DNA of 64,000 bases from Fibrobacter sp. UWT2. Lineage in GTDB: Bacteria > Fibrobacterota > Fibrobacteria > Fibrobacterales > Fibrobacteraceae. The notes beneath the pieces are model-generated. The model had not been told where the DNA came from. It was given only the letters and a program-made list of their open reading frames with translations, and did no database searches. Every line of letters begins with the position of its first letter. The stretch's first letter is position 1. Both the position numbers and the translations under genes were made by a program. Positions 47,917-56,528 of this stretch are shown here, piece by piece. The DNA is taken from contig NZ_FRBF01000006.1 of NCBI RefSeq assembly GCF_900142545.1, positions 124,001-188,000 on the forward strand. The letters are read 5' to 3'.

Positions 47917-50133
47917 TTACCCGAAGTCATCAAAGTCGTTGCCCATGTTGTCATCGCCGCCGTAAGAATATTCTTCGTCGTCTTCGGGCGGTGGGGGCTC
48001 AAAGCCCTCGGGCGGTTCGTCGGCAGGCATTTGCTCTTCGGAATAATTTTCAGACGCAAATTCTGCAGGGGATTGCGGCACATTTTCTGCAAATGCAGGG
48101 GCACTCGGTTGTAGGCTCTGCGGTGCGGGTGCGGCTTGAACCGGGGCCGGGGCGATGGGGGCTGCGACAACACTCGGCGCGGAATGTGGCGTAGAAATTG
48201 GTGCCGCAGGCATCGGGGCGCCTTGAATCACCGACTGGAACATTATCAGCTGAGCCTTGCTGCGTACCACCTGGTCGGCAAAAGCATCGATGGTGATCTT
48301 TTCGGCGTTGAACAGGGCGTTCAACTTTTGCATGCCCTGCGTAAACTTGGACATCTGCATACGCGTTTCAACCGCTTCGTTGCTAGTCAGCGGAATCAGG
48401 TGCTTTTGCCGGTCGCAAAGCTTTTTCGAAAATTCAGTAAGCGTCTGGTAGAATTCGATAATTTCTTGCGGCGTTTTCCACTGTTCTTCGGAAAGGCCTT
48501 CCAAAAAGAGTCGCAGCGTGGGTGAAACGTTGTCGTAGAGCAACTGTGGCGATACGGCTCCCGTTTCGGCATACAAGGCAATCGCCGAATTCACGAATTC
48601 TTCAACGACCGGAGATTCGAACATATGGATTCCACTGGCGGCCCAGTCCATGTCGAAGTATTCCAGCGCACGGTCCATCAGCGTGGGATTTCTGAGAATC
48701 AAGTTCGCAAAACGGATTTCCATGGGAGGAATGGCGGCCCAGTCCAGGCTGGCTTCCTGTTCCAGCTGCGGAATCGTTTCGGGTGCGCCGGGGGCGGCTG
48801 CGTTTACAGCCATCTGTCGACGTTCTGCGAAATTTTTCTGAGGCTTCAGGGGTTTTACCTGTGCCAGCGAACGGTCCGTGTTGAATCGTTCCGAAATCAG
48901 CTTTACATACTGGTTTCTCAGTTCGTGGTCGGGAATGCTTTTGACCAGCGCCTTGGTAAAGTTGATCAGCTTGGCGCGGTCTTCGGGACTTTCCATGTCG
49001 CGAATTCGCATCAGGTACGAAAGCCAGTCTTCAGCTCCCTTGAGGGCGCTTCTAAAGGCGTCTGCGCCAAGTTCATTGACAAAGTTGTCCGGGTCGATCT
49101 TGGTTCCATCGGGGCGCGAAAGAGCGAACACCCTAGCGGCGATTCCTTTGGGTAACACCACCTGGAGACTGTTAAAGGTTGCCTTTCTGCCAGCTTCGTC
49201 GCCGTCAAAAACAAGGTAGGCCTTTTCGGCGTAGCGGGCGAGAATGCTGGCATGAGTTTCGGTAAGAGCGGTTCCGCAAGCGGCGACAACGTTGGTGACT
49301 CCGCTCTGGAAGAGGCTAATCATATCGAAATAGCCTTCTACAACAATGACGGCGCGTTCCTTGGCGATGCTTTGACGGCTTTGGTGAAGACCGTAAAGAA
49401 TGTCGCTCTTATGGTACATGGGCGATTCAGGACTGTTCATGTACTTGGCGCGCTTGACGTCCTTGTTCTCGCTCAGGTCGCGTCCGCCGAATGCGACGAT
49501 AGCTCCCGTAAGGTTCTGGATGGCGATCATCAGGCGGTCTCGGAACTTGTCCGAAACACCTCCGTTGTCTCTTTGAACGGCTAGTCCCGCTTTTACGCAG
49601 TCCAGGGGAGAAAAGCCTTTCTTTACGGCATAGCCGATAAATCCTTCGCGACCATCGGGCGCGTAGCCAATGTGGAATTTCTTGCGCGTTTCGTCGGTAA
49701 TGTGGCGGCTTGAAAGGTATTGCAGGGCTTTGGGCGAAAGAGCAAGCTGTTCTTCGAACCATTCGCAGGCCAGTTCGTTCAGTTGCCGAACCATCGTGCG
49801 TTCTTCGTCTTGCTCGTTATTTTCGGGACCACCGAGTTTAGGAAGCGGGAATCCGGTAAAGTTTGCCACCCATTCCACAGCATCTTTGAAACCGAGCTTT
49901 TCGTGTTCCTGTACGAACTTGAATACATCGCCTGCGGCACCGCAAGCGAAGCACTTATAAATGCCCAAGCTAGGGTTCACGTTCATCGAAGGACTGCGGT
50001 CGTCGTGGAAAGGGCAGACGCCAAGATAGCGCCCGTTACCCGAACGTTTCAGCGGAACAAAATTCTCGATGACCAATGCAATATCTGCATGGGCCTTGAG
50101 TTGCTGAATGATTTCGTTAGAGTAAAACGCCAC
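47917..50133 (-). CDS. dnaG: DNA primase
   Basis: A 738-residue primase starting with GTG. Zn-binding domain: Cys40, His43 (CPFHDDRSPS) and Cys61, Cys64 (CFACG). The catalytic TOPRIM part has VVEGYFDMI and YLVFDGDEAGRKAT. It makes RNA primers at replication forks. The C-terminus beyond about residue 640 is a long Pro/Ala-rich linker ending in an acidic aromatic tail (EEYSYGGDDNMGNDFDDFG), which looks like the protein-binding tip of SSB and is not usual in primases. The start is set by a TAAATTTG box 4 nt before the GTG. Confidence 0.95.
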   Translation of the reverse strand: MAFYSNEIIQQLKAHADIALVIENFVPLKRSGNGRYLGVCPFHDDRSPSMNVNPSLGIYKCFACGAAGDVFKFVQEHEKLGFKDAVEWVANFTGFPLPKLGGPENNEQDEERTMVRQLNELACEWFEEQLALSPKALQYLSSRHITDETRKKFHIGYAPDGREGFIGYAVKKGFSPLDCVKAGLAVQRDNGGVSDKFRDRLMIAIQNLTGAIVAFGGRDLSENKDVKRAKYMNSPESPMYHKSDILYGLHQSRQSIAKERAVIVVEGYFDMISLFQSGVTNVVAACGTALTETHASILARYAEKAYLVFDGDEAGRKATFNSLQVVLPKGIAARVFALSRPDGTKIDPDNFVNELGADAFRSALKGAEDWLSYLMRIRDMESPEDRAKLINFTKALVKSIPDHELRNQYVKLISERFNTDRSLAQVKPLKPQKNFAERRQMAVNAAAPGAPETIPQLEQEASLDWAAIPPMEIRFANLILRNPTLMDRALEYFDMDWAASGIHMFESPVVEEFVNSAIALYAETGAVSPQLLYDNVSPTLRLFLEGLSEEQWKTPQEIIEFYQTLTEFSKKLCDRQKHLIPLTSNEAVETRMQMSKFTQGMQKLNALFNAEKITIDAFADQVVRSKAQLIMFQSVIQGAPMPAAPISTPHSAPSVVAAPIAPAPVQAAPAPQSLQPSAPAFAENVPQSPAEFASENYSEEQMPADEPPEGFEPPPPEDDEEYSYGGDDNMGNDFDDFG

Positions 50134-50137
50134 GGCT

Positions 50138-50145
50138 CAAATTTA
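50138..50145 (-). promoter_or_regulatory. Promoter box abutting dnaG
   Basis: TAAATTTG on the minus strand, then AGCC and the GTG start. TTGACA lies upstream (TTG 14 nt from the box). No Shine-Dalgarno fits; predicted leaderless mRNA with a GTG start. Confidence 0.6.
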
Positions 50146-50180
50146 GCAAGAAAGACTGTCAAGATTTTGACAATCATAAA

Positions 50181-50216
50181 AAAAGAACCCGTCCTTTATA
50201 AGGACGGGTTTCTTTT
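50181..50216 (-). terminator. Terminator after the initiator tRNA gene
   Basis: AACCCGTCCTT (50186-50196) / AAGGACGGGTT (50200-50210), an 11-bp stem, followed on the minus strand by a T run (50178-50184). Confidence 0.85.
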
Positions 50217-50218
50217 AG

Positions 50219-50292
<74 letters not shown>

Positions 50293-50342
50293 TCGAGGTT
50301 GCACCATATATAGTAAATTTTTATAGCCCTGTCAAGGGTTTT

Positions 50343-51500
50343 TTACACGAATTTTTTCAGGATATGCTTGCTGGCGACGAAATAATCAATACCGCTAATA
50401 ATGGTAATTGCGGTGATGACGCCCATCACAGCCTGCGGGAAAATGGCCCAGAATGACTCGTAATTGGGAATAATGGCACCCATGGGGTCCAATGCTCCCA
50501 ACAGAATGGCAACGATGCCGATTCCCTGGAGGGCGGTTTTCCACTTGCCGCTACGGCGTGCCGGCATAATCAGGCCTTCGCTGGCTGCTAGCGTACGGAG
50601 TGTTTCAACGCTAGATTCGCGGAAGTAAATGAGAGCGACCATCCACACCGGAGCATAACCCGTGGCGATAAAGCACATGAAAATCGTCATGTTCGAAATT
50701 TTGTCGCTGAACGGGTCCAGGTACTTACCAAGTGTGCTCACTTCTCCGAGTTTGCGGGCGAGATAACCGTCCAAAAAGTCGGTCAGCATAAAGCCGAGCA
50801 CCATCACCAGTGAAAGACTCTTGAAAACGAGGCTGTTGTTGCTGTAATCCAGATCGTTATCGTAGAAGAAAACCCACAAGAAGAACGGCGTCAGCACAAT
50901 GCGGCTCATCGTGAGCTGGCTTGCAATCGAAAGCGGCTTGCGGTGTGCCGGATCGCGGTAATACCAATAAGCGTAGGCAACGGTCGAGGCTATAATCAAG
51001 AGAATCGAGGTCACCATGCAAATTTGCTGGTAGTCTTCGAGATTCAGCAAGTACACACCCATAGTAACTGTAATCGCGATGTTCGACATCTTGCTCCAGC
51101 GGCGTTTGCGGGGGAGCGATTTACCTTCGCGAAGCACACCGAGGCTGAACAGCGTGTGGGCCACAAGGCGGGCAAGCAAGAATACGCAACCGACAGCGAG
51201 TAACTTTTCGGCTTGGTCATTTTGCAATAAGTCGCGCACGAAAATGCTGGTCATCACGGCAAATGAAAGGAATCCGTCAATCACGTTCAGCCAAAGTCGG
51301 TAATAAGGCTTTTCAATTTCTTGCGAACGGAGTTGGTACAAATTAACCCAACCCATAATCAGGGCGATTGCGACTAGGGCGGTGGCGGTCTTGGCCATGC
51401 CCATCCAGATAAAGACAATGACAGCTATAAAAACCATCGCTCTTAAAACACTCCAAACGCGTGAGCGAAGTCTAATATCGGATGTCTGTTCTTGTGTCAT
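50343..51500 (-). CDS. CDP-alcohol phosphatidyltransferase with N-terminal membrane extension
   Basis: A 385-residue membrane protein. The catalytic signature DFLDGYLARKLGEVSTLGKY followed by LDPFSDK (about 242-270) fits D-x2-DG-x2-AR-x8-G-x3-D-x3-D of the family that includes PgsA and PssA. It joins a CDP-linked lipid to an alcohol; glycerol phosphate is the most common acceptor. Typical members have ~180-220 residues; here ~185 extra N-terminal residues hold about five or six membrane segments of unknown role. It ends 50 bp from the tRNA gene and starts 13 bp after recN, so it may be co-transcribed with recN. Confidence 0.83.
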   Translation of the reverse strand: MTQEQTSDIRLRSRVWSVLRAMVFIAVIVFIWMGMAKTATALVAIALIMGWVNLYQLRSQEIEKPYYRLWLNVIDGFLSFAVMTSIFVRDLLQNDQAEKLLAVGCVFLLARLVAHTLFSLGVLREGKSLPRKRRWSKMSNIAITVTMGVYLLNLEDYQQICMVTSILLIIASTVAYAYWYYRDPAHRKPLSIASQLTMSRIVLTPFFLWVFFYDNDLDYSNNSLVFKSLSLVMVLGFMLTDFLDGYLARKLGEVSTLGKYLDPFSDKISNMTIFMCFIATGYAPVWMVALIYFRESSVETLRTLAASEGLIMPARRSGKWKTALQGIGIVAILLGALDPMGAIIPNYESFWAIFPQAVMGVITAITIISGIDYFVASKHILKKFV

Positions 51501-51513
51501 TATAAAGCCTCTG

Positions 51514-53157
51514 TCAAACTTCTAATAGTTGCCTTGCGTGTTCGCGGATGGTGTCAGATTCGCCACCGAGCATGCGAGAAATTTCCTTTACGCGGCCTTC
51601 GTAGTCGAGTTCGACCACGTGCGTGTAGGTGCGGCCATCGATTTCTTCCTTGCTGACAGCAAGTTGGTTCTTGGCGCGGCTTGCCACCTGGTGCAAGTGC
51701 GTAATCGTAAGCACTTGGTGGTGCTGGCCCAAATTCTTGAGTGCTTCGCCGATGCTGTTGCCGACTTCGCCGCTGATCCCGGAATCCACTTCGTCGAATA
51801 TCAAGAGGGGCACGCGGTCGAGGTCGGCCATCACGCTCTTGATCGCAAGCAGTACGCGACTGAGTTCGCCGCCCGAAACCGCTTTTTGCAGGCTCTTGAA
51901 ACCTTCGCCGGGGTTTGGGGCGAGCGTAAATTCAATCTTGTCGGCTCCGTTCGGCGACAAAGTTTGCATGTTAATCGAAGTCTCGAAAATCGCCTTCGGC
52001 ATGCCGAGCGTATGCAGGATGTCGCTTACTGCCTTGTCGTAGCGGGCCGCCGCATTCTGGCGAGACGTGGTCAGCTTGAGGGCGGTCGCCTGCAGTGCTT
52101 CGTGTGCCTTCTTGGACTGTCTGGAAAGTTCTTCCAAATCGGCGTCCAAGTTTTCGAGGCTCGAAAGTTCTTCCTTGCGTTGTTCGGTCAAGGCAATCAG
52201 GCCCGCAACATCGGTGCGGTACTTGCGCTTGAGTTTTTGAATCGCTGCGATGCGGGCATTGGCGCGGTCAATGTCTGCTGCGCTCATGGCTGCAGACGGA
52301 CGCAAACGCAGCAGGTCCTTGCAAACGCTTTCGTAGGGGTCTGTCACTTCTTCAAGCGACTTCAAGTAATCTTCGTAATCCGGCAACTTTGTGGCCAGCG
52401 AACGCAACTTGGCCTGCAAAATCTGTACCTGGTCCAAAAGGCCGTTTTCACCACCGAGCATTCCCTGAATATCGTTCAGGTAGCGGGTTTCGGCTTCCTG
52501 CTTGCTTGCGCTGTTCACCTTTTCTTCGAGGGCTTCTTCTTCGCCTTCTTTCAGGGATGCCTTCGAAAGTTCGTCGAACTGGAATTTCAAGAAATCCTTT
52601 TGGGCGGCCAGGTTCTTGGCACGTTCTTCGGTTTCTTTGATTTTGTCCTGGATTTCATTCCAGGCGGCCCATTCCTTTGCATATTGGGCGGTGAGTTCGC
52701 CGTTGCCGGCGAAGTCGTCGAGCATTTGCGTATGCGTGCGAATGTCGCGCAGCAAAAGCTGCTCGCTTTGACCATGCATCTGGATCAGTTCTTCGCCCAG
52801 GCGCTGCAAGTCGGGGAGCGTTACAATCGCTCCGTTGACTCTGGCCCTGCTTTTGCCGTTTTCGGCAATTTCGCGACGCAGGATCAATTCGTCGTCACTG
52901 TCAATTTCCAGTTCTTCGAGAACTTTCTTGACTTGCGGCTCATTCGCAATATCGAATGTAGCTTCGACGACGGCTTTTTCTTCTCCGGTGCGCACCATGG
53001 TGGATTGCGCCTTGTCGCCGCATACAATGCGGAGCGCCTTTAAAAGCACCGATTTTCCGGCACCGGTTTCGCCGGTAATCGCAGTAAAACCATCGCGGAA
53101 CGGAACTTCCGCTTGAGCAATCAAAGTAAATCCACTAATCGACAGGTGCTTTAACAT
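51514..53157 (-). CDS. recN: DNA repair ATPase RecN
   Basis: A 547-residue SMC-like protein: N-terminal Walker A GETGAGKSVLLKAL (29-42), a central coiled coil (about 150-370, rich in Lys/Glu/Ala), and C-terminal VSGGELSRVLLAIKSVMAD, LLIFDEVDSGISG and a switch-type ITHLHQVA. RecN helps hold and repair DNA double-strand breaks. No LexA box is recognisable in the short upstream gap. Its start lies 4 nt from a TTTATTTG box. Confidence 0.95.
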   Translation of the reverse strand: MLKHLSISGFTLIAQAEVPFRDGFTAITGETGAGKSVLLKALRIVCGDKAQSTMVRTGEEKAVVEATFDIANEPQVKKVLEELEIDSDDELILRREIAENGKSRARVNGAIVTLPDLQRLGEELIQMHGQSEQLLLRDIRTHTQMLDDFAGNGELTAQYAKEWAAWNEIQDKIKETEERAKNLAAQKDFLKFQFDELSKASLKEGEEEALEEKVNSASKQEAETRYLNDIQGMLGGENGLLDQVQILQAKLRSLATKLPDYEDYLKSLEEVTDPYESVCKDLLRLRPSAAMSAADIDRANARIAAIQKLKRKYRTDVAGLIALTEQRKEELSSLENLDADLEELSRQSKKAHEALQATALKLTTSRQNAAARYDKAVSDILHTLGMPKAIFETSINMQTLSPNGADKIEFTLAPNPGEGFKSLQKAVSGGELSRVLLAIKSVMADLDRVPLLIFDEVDSGISGEVGNSIGEALKNLGQHHQVLTITHLHQVASRAKNQLAVSKEEIDGRTYTHVVELDYEGRVKEISRMLGGESDTIREHARQLLEV

Positions 53158-53161
53158 ACGA

Positions 53162-53169
53162 CAAATAAA
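53162..53169 (-). promoter_or_regulatory. Promoter box abutting recN
   Basis: TTTATTTG on the minus strand (first position TT instead of TA), ending 4 nt before ATG 53157; no Shine-Dalgarno. Confidence 0.35.
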
Positions 53170-53183
53170 TTAGCAATTTAGCT

Positions 53184-53198
53184 TGACACTAAGTGTCA
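53184..53198. repeat. TGACACTAAGTGTCA palindrome at the trmB stop
   Basis: TGACAC / GTGTCA arms around TAA. On the minus strand its first triplet is the TGA stop of trmB, exactly as at the ClC stop (2055-2069). Confidence 0.7.
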
Positions 53199-53927
53199 TT
53201 TCTCGAATTCGACAACGCTTCGGTAGATGGGGCGACCTTCCTTGCGGTACTTCTTTTCGAAACCGGTCATGATTCCTTCAGTAGGTTCTGCGGTGTTTCG
53301 TTCCAGAATTTTGCAACCCTTAAAGTTGTCGAAAACTTCGAGTGCGACTTCGTTGTATTCCTGGTGGTCGGTACCCCAGTAGAAAATGCGCTTGCCCGGC
53401 TTCAACACGCGGGCGACTTCAACCAGAAAATCCGGGCGCAAAAGGCGGTTCTTGTGGTGGCGTTCTTTCGGCCACGGGTCCGGGAAATACATGTGGAATG
53501 CATCTACCGTATTGTCTTTCACGCAGTCGCGCAAAAAGAAGAATACATCGCCGCGAAGCATGGTGGCGTTGGCGAGAGCGCCGGCCTTGTCCATCTTGCG
53601 CTGGGCAAATTTTGCCCAGGTGTAATCCCATTCGCTGCCCATGATGACGGTATCGGGGTGCTTGGGTGCATATTCCGAAAGGAATCCGCCCTTGCCGCTT
53701 CCGATTTCAACTTCCACGCGGTCGCCCATGTTCGGGAACATGTCTTTCCAGTTAAAGTCCAACTTGTGGGGGAGTCCGTCAGGCGTTGCGATCGGCTTAC
53801 GGTCGCCGTGCGTGCGGAACACGTAATGCCAAAGTCCCTTCGATTCCGGGTCTTCTTTCAAGTCGCGGTAAAATTCAGGAATGACGACTTCTTTTTCAAC
53901 TTCTTCAATGTTTTCGATATCGCTCAT
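53196..53927 (-). CDS. trmB: tRNA (guanine-N7-)-methyltransferase
   Basis: A 243-residue AdoMet-dependent enzyme: VEIGSGKGGFLSEYA (AdoMet loop, about 70-84), GSEWDYTWAKFA, and the diagnostic YFPDPWPKERHHKNRLLRP (about 150-168), followed by YWGTDHQEY. It makes m7G46 in tRNA variable loops. A ~60-residue N-terminal stretch with EEVEKEVVIPEFYRDLKEDP precedes the fold. It follows the MBL-fold nuclease gene by 32 bp, all repeat. Confidence 0.93.
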   Translation of the reverse strand: MSDIENIEEVEKEVVIPEFYRDLKEDPESKGLWHYVFRTHGDRKPIATPDGLPHKLDFNWKDMFPNMGDRVEVEIGSGKGGFLSEYAPKHPDTVIMGSEWDYTWAKFAQRKMDKAGALANATMLRGDVFFFLRDCVKDNTVDAFHMYFPDPWPKERHHKNRLLRPDFLVEVARVLKPGKRIFYWGTDHQEYNEVALEVFDNFKGCKILERNTAEPTEGIMTGFEKKYRKEGRPIYRSVVEFEK

Positions 53928-53931
53928 AAAA

Positions 53932-53962
53932 CTTCCTACTGTCTACTGCTTACTTCCTACTA
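53932..53962. repeat. TAGGAAGTAAGCAGTAGACAG-type repeat between two minus-strand genes
   Basis: On plus it reads ACTTCCTACTGTCTACTGCT then TACTTCCTACTA. On minus the TAG at 53960-53962 is the stop of the MBL-fold gene. Same unit as 18459-18487 and 23379-23442. Confidence 0.75.
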
Positions 53963-54847
53963 AACAAACACCACCACTCTATCTAAAAACTTCTCAGGGA
54001 TTTCCTTTGCGACCATTTCACGAATATACTTGTCTGAATATTTCATGGAAAAATGGGAGAGGATAATCTTTTCGCATTTCACCTGGTCGCCCATGCGGTT
54101 CAAGGCATCAGCAATCTGGCTAATGTGCGTGTGGCCCTTCTTGTGGCTCATCTCGTAGTCTTCAGGGGCAAGGAAGGTGCATTCCGTAATCAGCACTTTT
54201 GACTGGAATACGCGCTGGTTTTCCAATAGGCTTTCGCCCATGCAGTCGCCCATAAAGCTCACCAGCGGATCGTACACTTCGCGGGTGATTTCGGCACCGC
54301 TTTCGCGTAGCTGGATGATTTCGTTGGGAGTCTTTCCCAGGTATTCATCCTTGAGTTTTTTCTTGTAATGGTAAATGGTTCCGCCCATGGCGTAAATGGA
54401 ATGCTTGACTTCGAACGCTTCGAATGCCAAGTCCTTGCGGTATTCCAGGAACTGCAATTCACCTGCGTTTACGCCGGCAATTTCGGGGTAACGGAACTTG
54501 GTTTCGGGCACGCCTTCGAACATGGCCTCGGAGCGAATCCAGTCGCGGGCCCCGTCGCAAATGCGTTCGGGCATGTAGTAGATGCTTTCGCGTTCCACGC
54601 CCATCATCTTGCGCAAACTGTGATGACGCATCAGGCAACGGGCATGGTCGCCGTGGGCATGAGTCAAGAATACATGGTTCAGCGATGTCGCTGAAAGCGG
54701 GCATTCGCCCATATCAATGCAAAAATCAAGTTCGGGGAGCTGTATATAGGTCGCAAGTCCCGAAATCGAGAAGCCGACAACGGAGGTGCACGAAGTGTCC
54801 ACGTGAACTTGCTTTAGGGCGTTATGAATGAATCTGCTTTCTGCCAT
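53960..54847 (-). CDS. RNase Z-like metallo-beta-lactamase-fold protein
   Basis: A 295-residue MBL-fold protein: FLTHAHGDHARCLMRHH carries the HxHxDH zinc motif, with later ligands in FMGDCMGES, LITECTFL and KKGHTHISQ, and LSHFSMKYS as the final His block. This layout matches RNase Z, which trims the 3' end of tRNA precursors, and its plant/bacterial relatives; the order with trmB fits a tRNA role. RNase Z is the best guess. A TACATTTG box lies 13 nt before the start. Confidence 0.78.
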   Translation of the reverse strand: MAESRFIHNALKQVHVDTSCTSVVGFSISGLATYIQLPELDFCIDMGECPLSATSLNHVFLTHAHGDHARCLMRHHSLRKMMGVERESIYYMPERICDGARDWIRSEAMFEGVPETKFRYPEIAGVNAGELQFLEYRKDLAFEAFEVKHSIYAMGGTIYHYKKKLKDEYLGKTPNEIIQLRESGAEITREVYDPLVSFMGDCMGESLLENQRVFQSKVLITECTFLAPEDYEMSHKKGHTHISQIADALNRMGDQVKCEKIILSHFSMKYSDKYIREMVAKEIPEKFLDRVVVFV

Positions 54848-54860
54848 GGCGTTTCTGCGC

Positions 54861-54868
54861 CAAATGTA
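54861..54868 (-). promoter_or_regulatory. Promoter box for the MBL-fold gene and trmB
   Basis: TACATTTG on the minus strand, perfect TAnnTTTG, 13 nt before ATG 54847. Confidence 0.5.
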
Positions 54869-54870
54869 GA

Positions 54871-54903
54871 AAAAAATAAAGGTTCCTTTCAGGAACCTTT
54901 ATC
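54871..54903 (-). terminator. Terminator after the 54934 lipoprotein gene
   Basis: AAAGGTTCC (54878-54886) / GGAACCTTT (54892-54900) with a T run on the minus-strand side. Confidence 0.8.
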
Positions 54904-54933
54904 ATTGCTCATACTTAAGAGGCTTTATGCAAC

Positions 54934-55518
54934 TTATTTCGTCTTTGCGTTTTCTGCAACAAGACGGTCAAAGTCGGCGCAGCTCAAAGCTTCAATGTGG
55001 TTACCCATAGCGACGCTACGGGTACGGGCGTTACCCTTCTTTTCGGGAATGCGGAAGCAGAAATCGTAGCTGTTGCCCTTGTCGGTGGGGATGCCCATCT
55101 TGAAGATGCGAATGCGTTCTGCACCCTTATTGTAAATTTCGTGATAATCGTAGGTATTCTTGATCTTTTCGAGACGCTTTTGCTGGGAAAATTCAAGTTC
55201 TTCGGTAATAGGGCCTTCCAACAGGAGCGGCAGGGAGTTCTGGAAACGAAGTTCAAGCTTGCCGTTGCTCTTTACAATAGAAGTTTCTTGAGGCTTAATC
55301 AGGTAACGCTGCTGCGGAATGTTCTTATAGGCCATGGTACGCACAGTACGGACCCCGCACATTTCACGCATGTCGGGCTGTTCCACAAAATCGATATCGC
55401 GGCAGATGGGAGGAAGATTCGTAGGGACATCCAGATTTTCGCCAGAGTTTGAACCGGCACAGGCGGAAAGGAGGGTAGCAATAGCGAAACCAGAGAAAAG
55501 CAAGATTGAAGATTTCAT
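54934..55518 (-). CDS. Lipoprotein of unknown function
   Basis: A 194-residue protein with a signal peptide and lipobox (LLSACAG, Cys20). The mature part has several Cys (ICRDIDF, REMCGVRTV, YDFCFRIP, LSCADFD), so up to two disulfides are possible, and a charged middle segment (EELEFSQQKRLEKIKNTYDY). I do not recognise the family. It stands alone between its own promoter box (4 nt from the ATG) and a terminator, so it is monocistronic. Confidence 0.7.
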   Translation of the reverse strand: MKSSILLFSGFAIATLLSACAGSNSGENLDVPTNLPPICRDIDFVEQPDMREMCGVRTVRTMAYKNIPQQRYLIKPQETSIVKSNGKLELRFQNSLPLLLEGPITEELEFSQQKRLEKIKNTYDYHEIYNKGAERIRIFKMGIPTDKGNSYDFCFRIPEKKGNARTRSVAMGNHIEALSCADFDRLVAENAKTK

Positions 55519-55522
55519 GCCT

Positions 55523-55530
55523 TAAATATA
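55523..55530 (-). promoter_or_regulatory. Promoter box abutting the lipoprotein gene
   Basis: TATATTTA on the minus strand, then AGGC and ATG 55518: again exactly 4 nt. Predicted leaderless. Confidence 0.5.
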
Positions 55531-55686
55531 ATTTTATTATTTCGAATTGCATTTTTTTTCTTAAGAAAGTGTGATTTTTTTATCCTAGGATTGTAAACTT
55601 TCGTTTTCTTTAGTCGGTTTTTAGGCCAGAAAGAGGCTGTTGCGGTTTTAAAAAATATCTTTCATGTTTGTGCAGAGAAAAAAATG

Positions 55687-55694
55687 TATTTTTG
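55687..55694 (+). promoter_or_regulatory. Promoter box for the exonuclease III gene
   Basis: TATTTTTG, perfect TAnnTTTG, 25 nt before ATG 55720. It overlaps an earlier in-frame ATG (55684), which argues for the later start. Confidence 0.5.
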
Positions 55695-55719
55695 CCGCGG
55701 ATTAAGAATTGGGTATAAC

Positions 55720-56523
55720 ATGAATATTTACAGCTGGAACGTGAACGGGTTGCGCTCAGCCCTTAAGAAGGGTTTTGCGGACTGGTTCTCTGCGACAAAG
55801 CCCGACATCCTGTGCTTGCAGGAAGTCCGTGCCGAAGTTGACCAGATTCCCGAAGAAATTGCAAACCCCGAAGGTTATTTTGCCTACTGGAATCCTTGCC
55901 GTCGCAAGAAAGGTTATAGCGGGGTAGGCATTTATACCCAGATTGAACCCGATCGCGTCAACTATGGCTTCGATATCGAGGAATTCGACGAAGAAGGCCG
56001 TGTGCTCCAGCTCGTGTTTCCGGATTGGGTCCTGAATAGCATTTATTTCCCGAATGGCGGCCAGGGTGACGATCGCCTTGACTACAAGCTGCGCTTTTAC
56101 GATGCTTTCCTTGAAAACAGCAAGCGTTGGGTGGCCGACGGTAAGCACGTCGTGACGGTTGGCGACTACAATACCTGCCACAAGGAAATCGATATTGCCC
56201 GTCCTAAAGAAAACGAAGACGTGAGCGGCTTCTTGCCGATTGAACGTGCGTGGATGGACAAGTACGTCGAAAACGGCTTTGTGGATTCTTTCCGCAAGCT
56301 GCACCCTGATGAACGAGACCGTTATTCCTGGTGGTCGAACCGTTTCGGTGCCCGTAGCCGTAATGTGGGTTGGCGCATTGACTACGCCTTTGTAGACGAA
56401 GGTCTTGTTCCCAATATCGTGAGTGCCGAAATCCACTCCAGTGTCATGGGTTCGGACCATTGTCCCATCAGTATCGAGCTGGAACCCCCGTTCGCCCCGT
56501 TACCGATAAGTCACGAAGCTTAA
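55720..56523 (+). CDS. xth: Exodeoxyribonuclease III (AP endonuclease)
   Basis: A 267-residue EEP-fold nuclease: SWNVNGLRSALKKGF (Asn7), LCLQEVRAE (metal-binding Glu35), GDYNTCHKEIDIA, WWSNRFGARSRNVGWRIDYA and MGSDHCPIS (catalytic Asp-His). The sequence is of the ExoA/ExoIII class that cuts DNA at abasic sites. Start 55720 is chosen because the earlier ATG lies in the promoter box and the family begins MxxxSWNVNG. Confidence 0.93.
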   Translation: MNIYSWNVNGLRSALKKGFADWFSATKPDILCLQEVRAEVDQIPEEIANPEGYFAYWNPCRRKKGYSGVGIYTQIEPDRVNYGFDIEEFDEEGRVLQLVFPDWVLNSIYFPNGGQGDDRLDYKLRFYDAFLENSKRWVADGKHVVTVGDYNTCHKEIDIARPKENEDVSGFLPIERAWMDKYVENGFVDSFRKLHPDERDRYSWWSNRFGARSRNVGWRIDYAFVDEGLVPNIVSAEIHSSVMGSDHCPISIELEPPFAPLPISHEA

Positions 56524-56528
56524 TTTGA

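Noticed and set aside
51529-53043. A 504-codon frame antisense to recN
   Set aside because: RecN motifs are complete on the minus strand; the opposite frame is Phe/Val-rich and has no start context.
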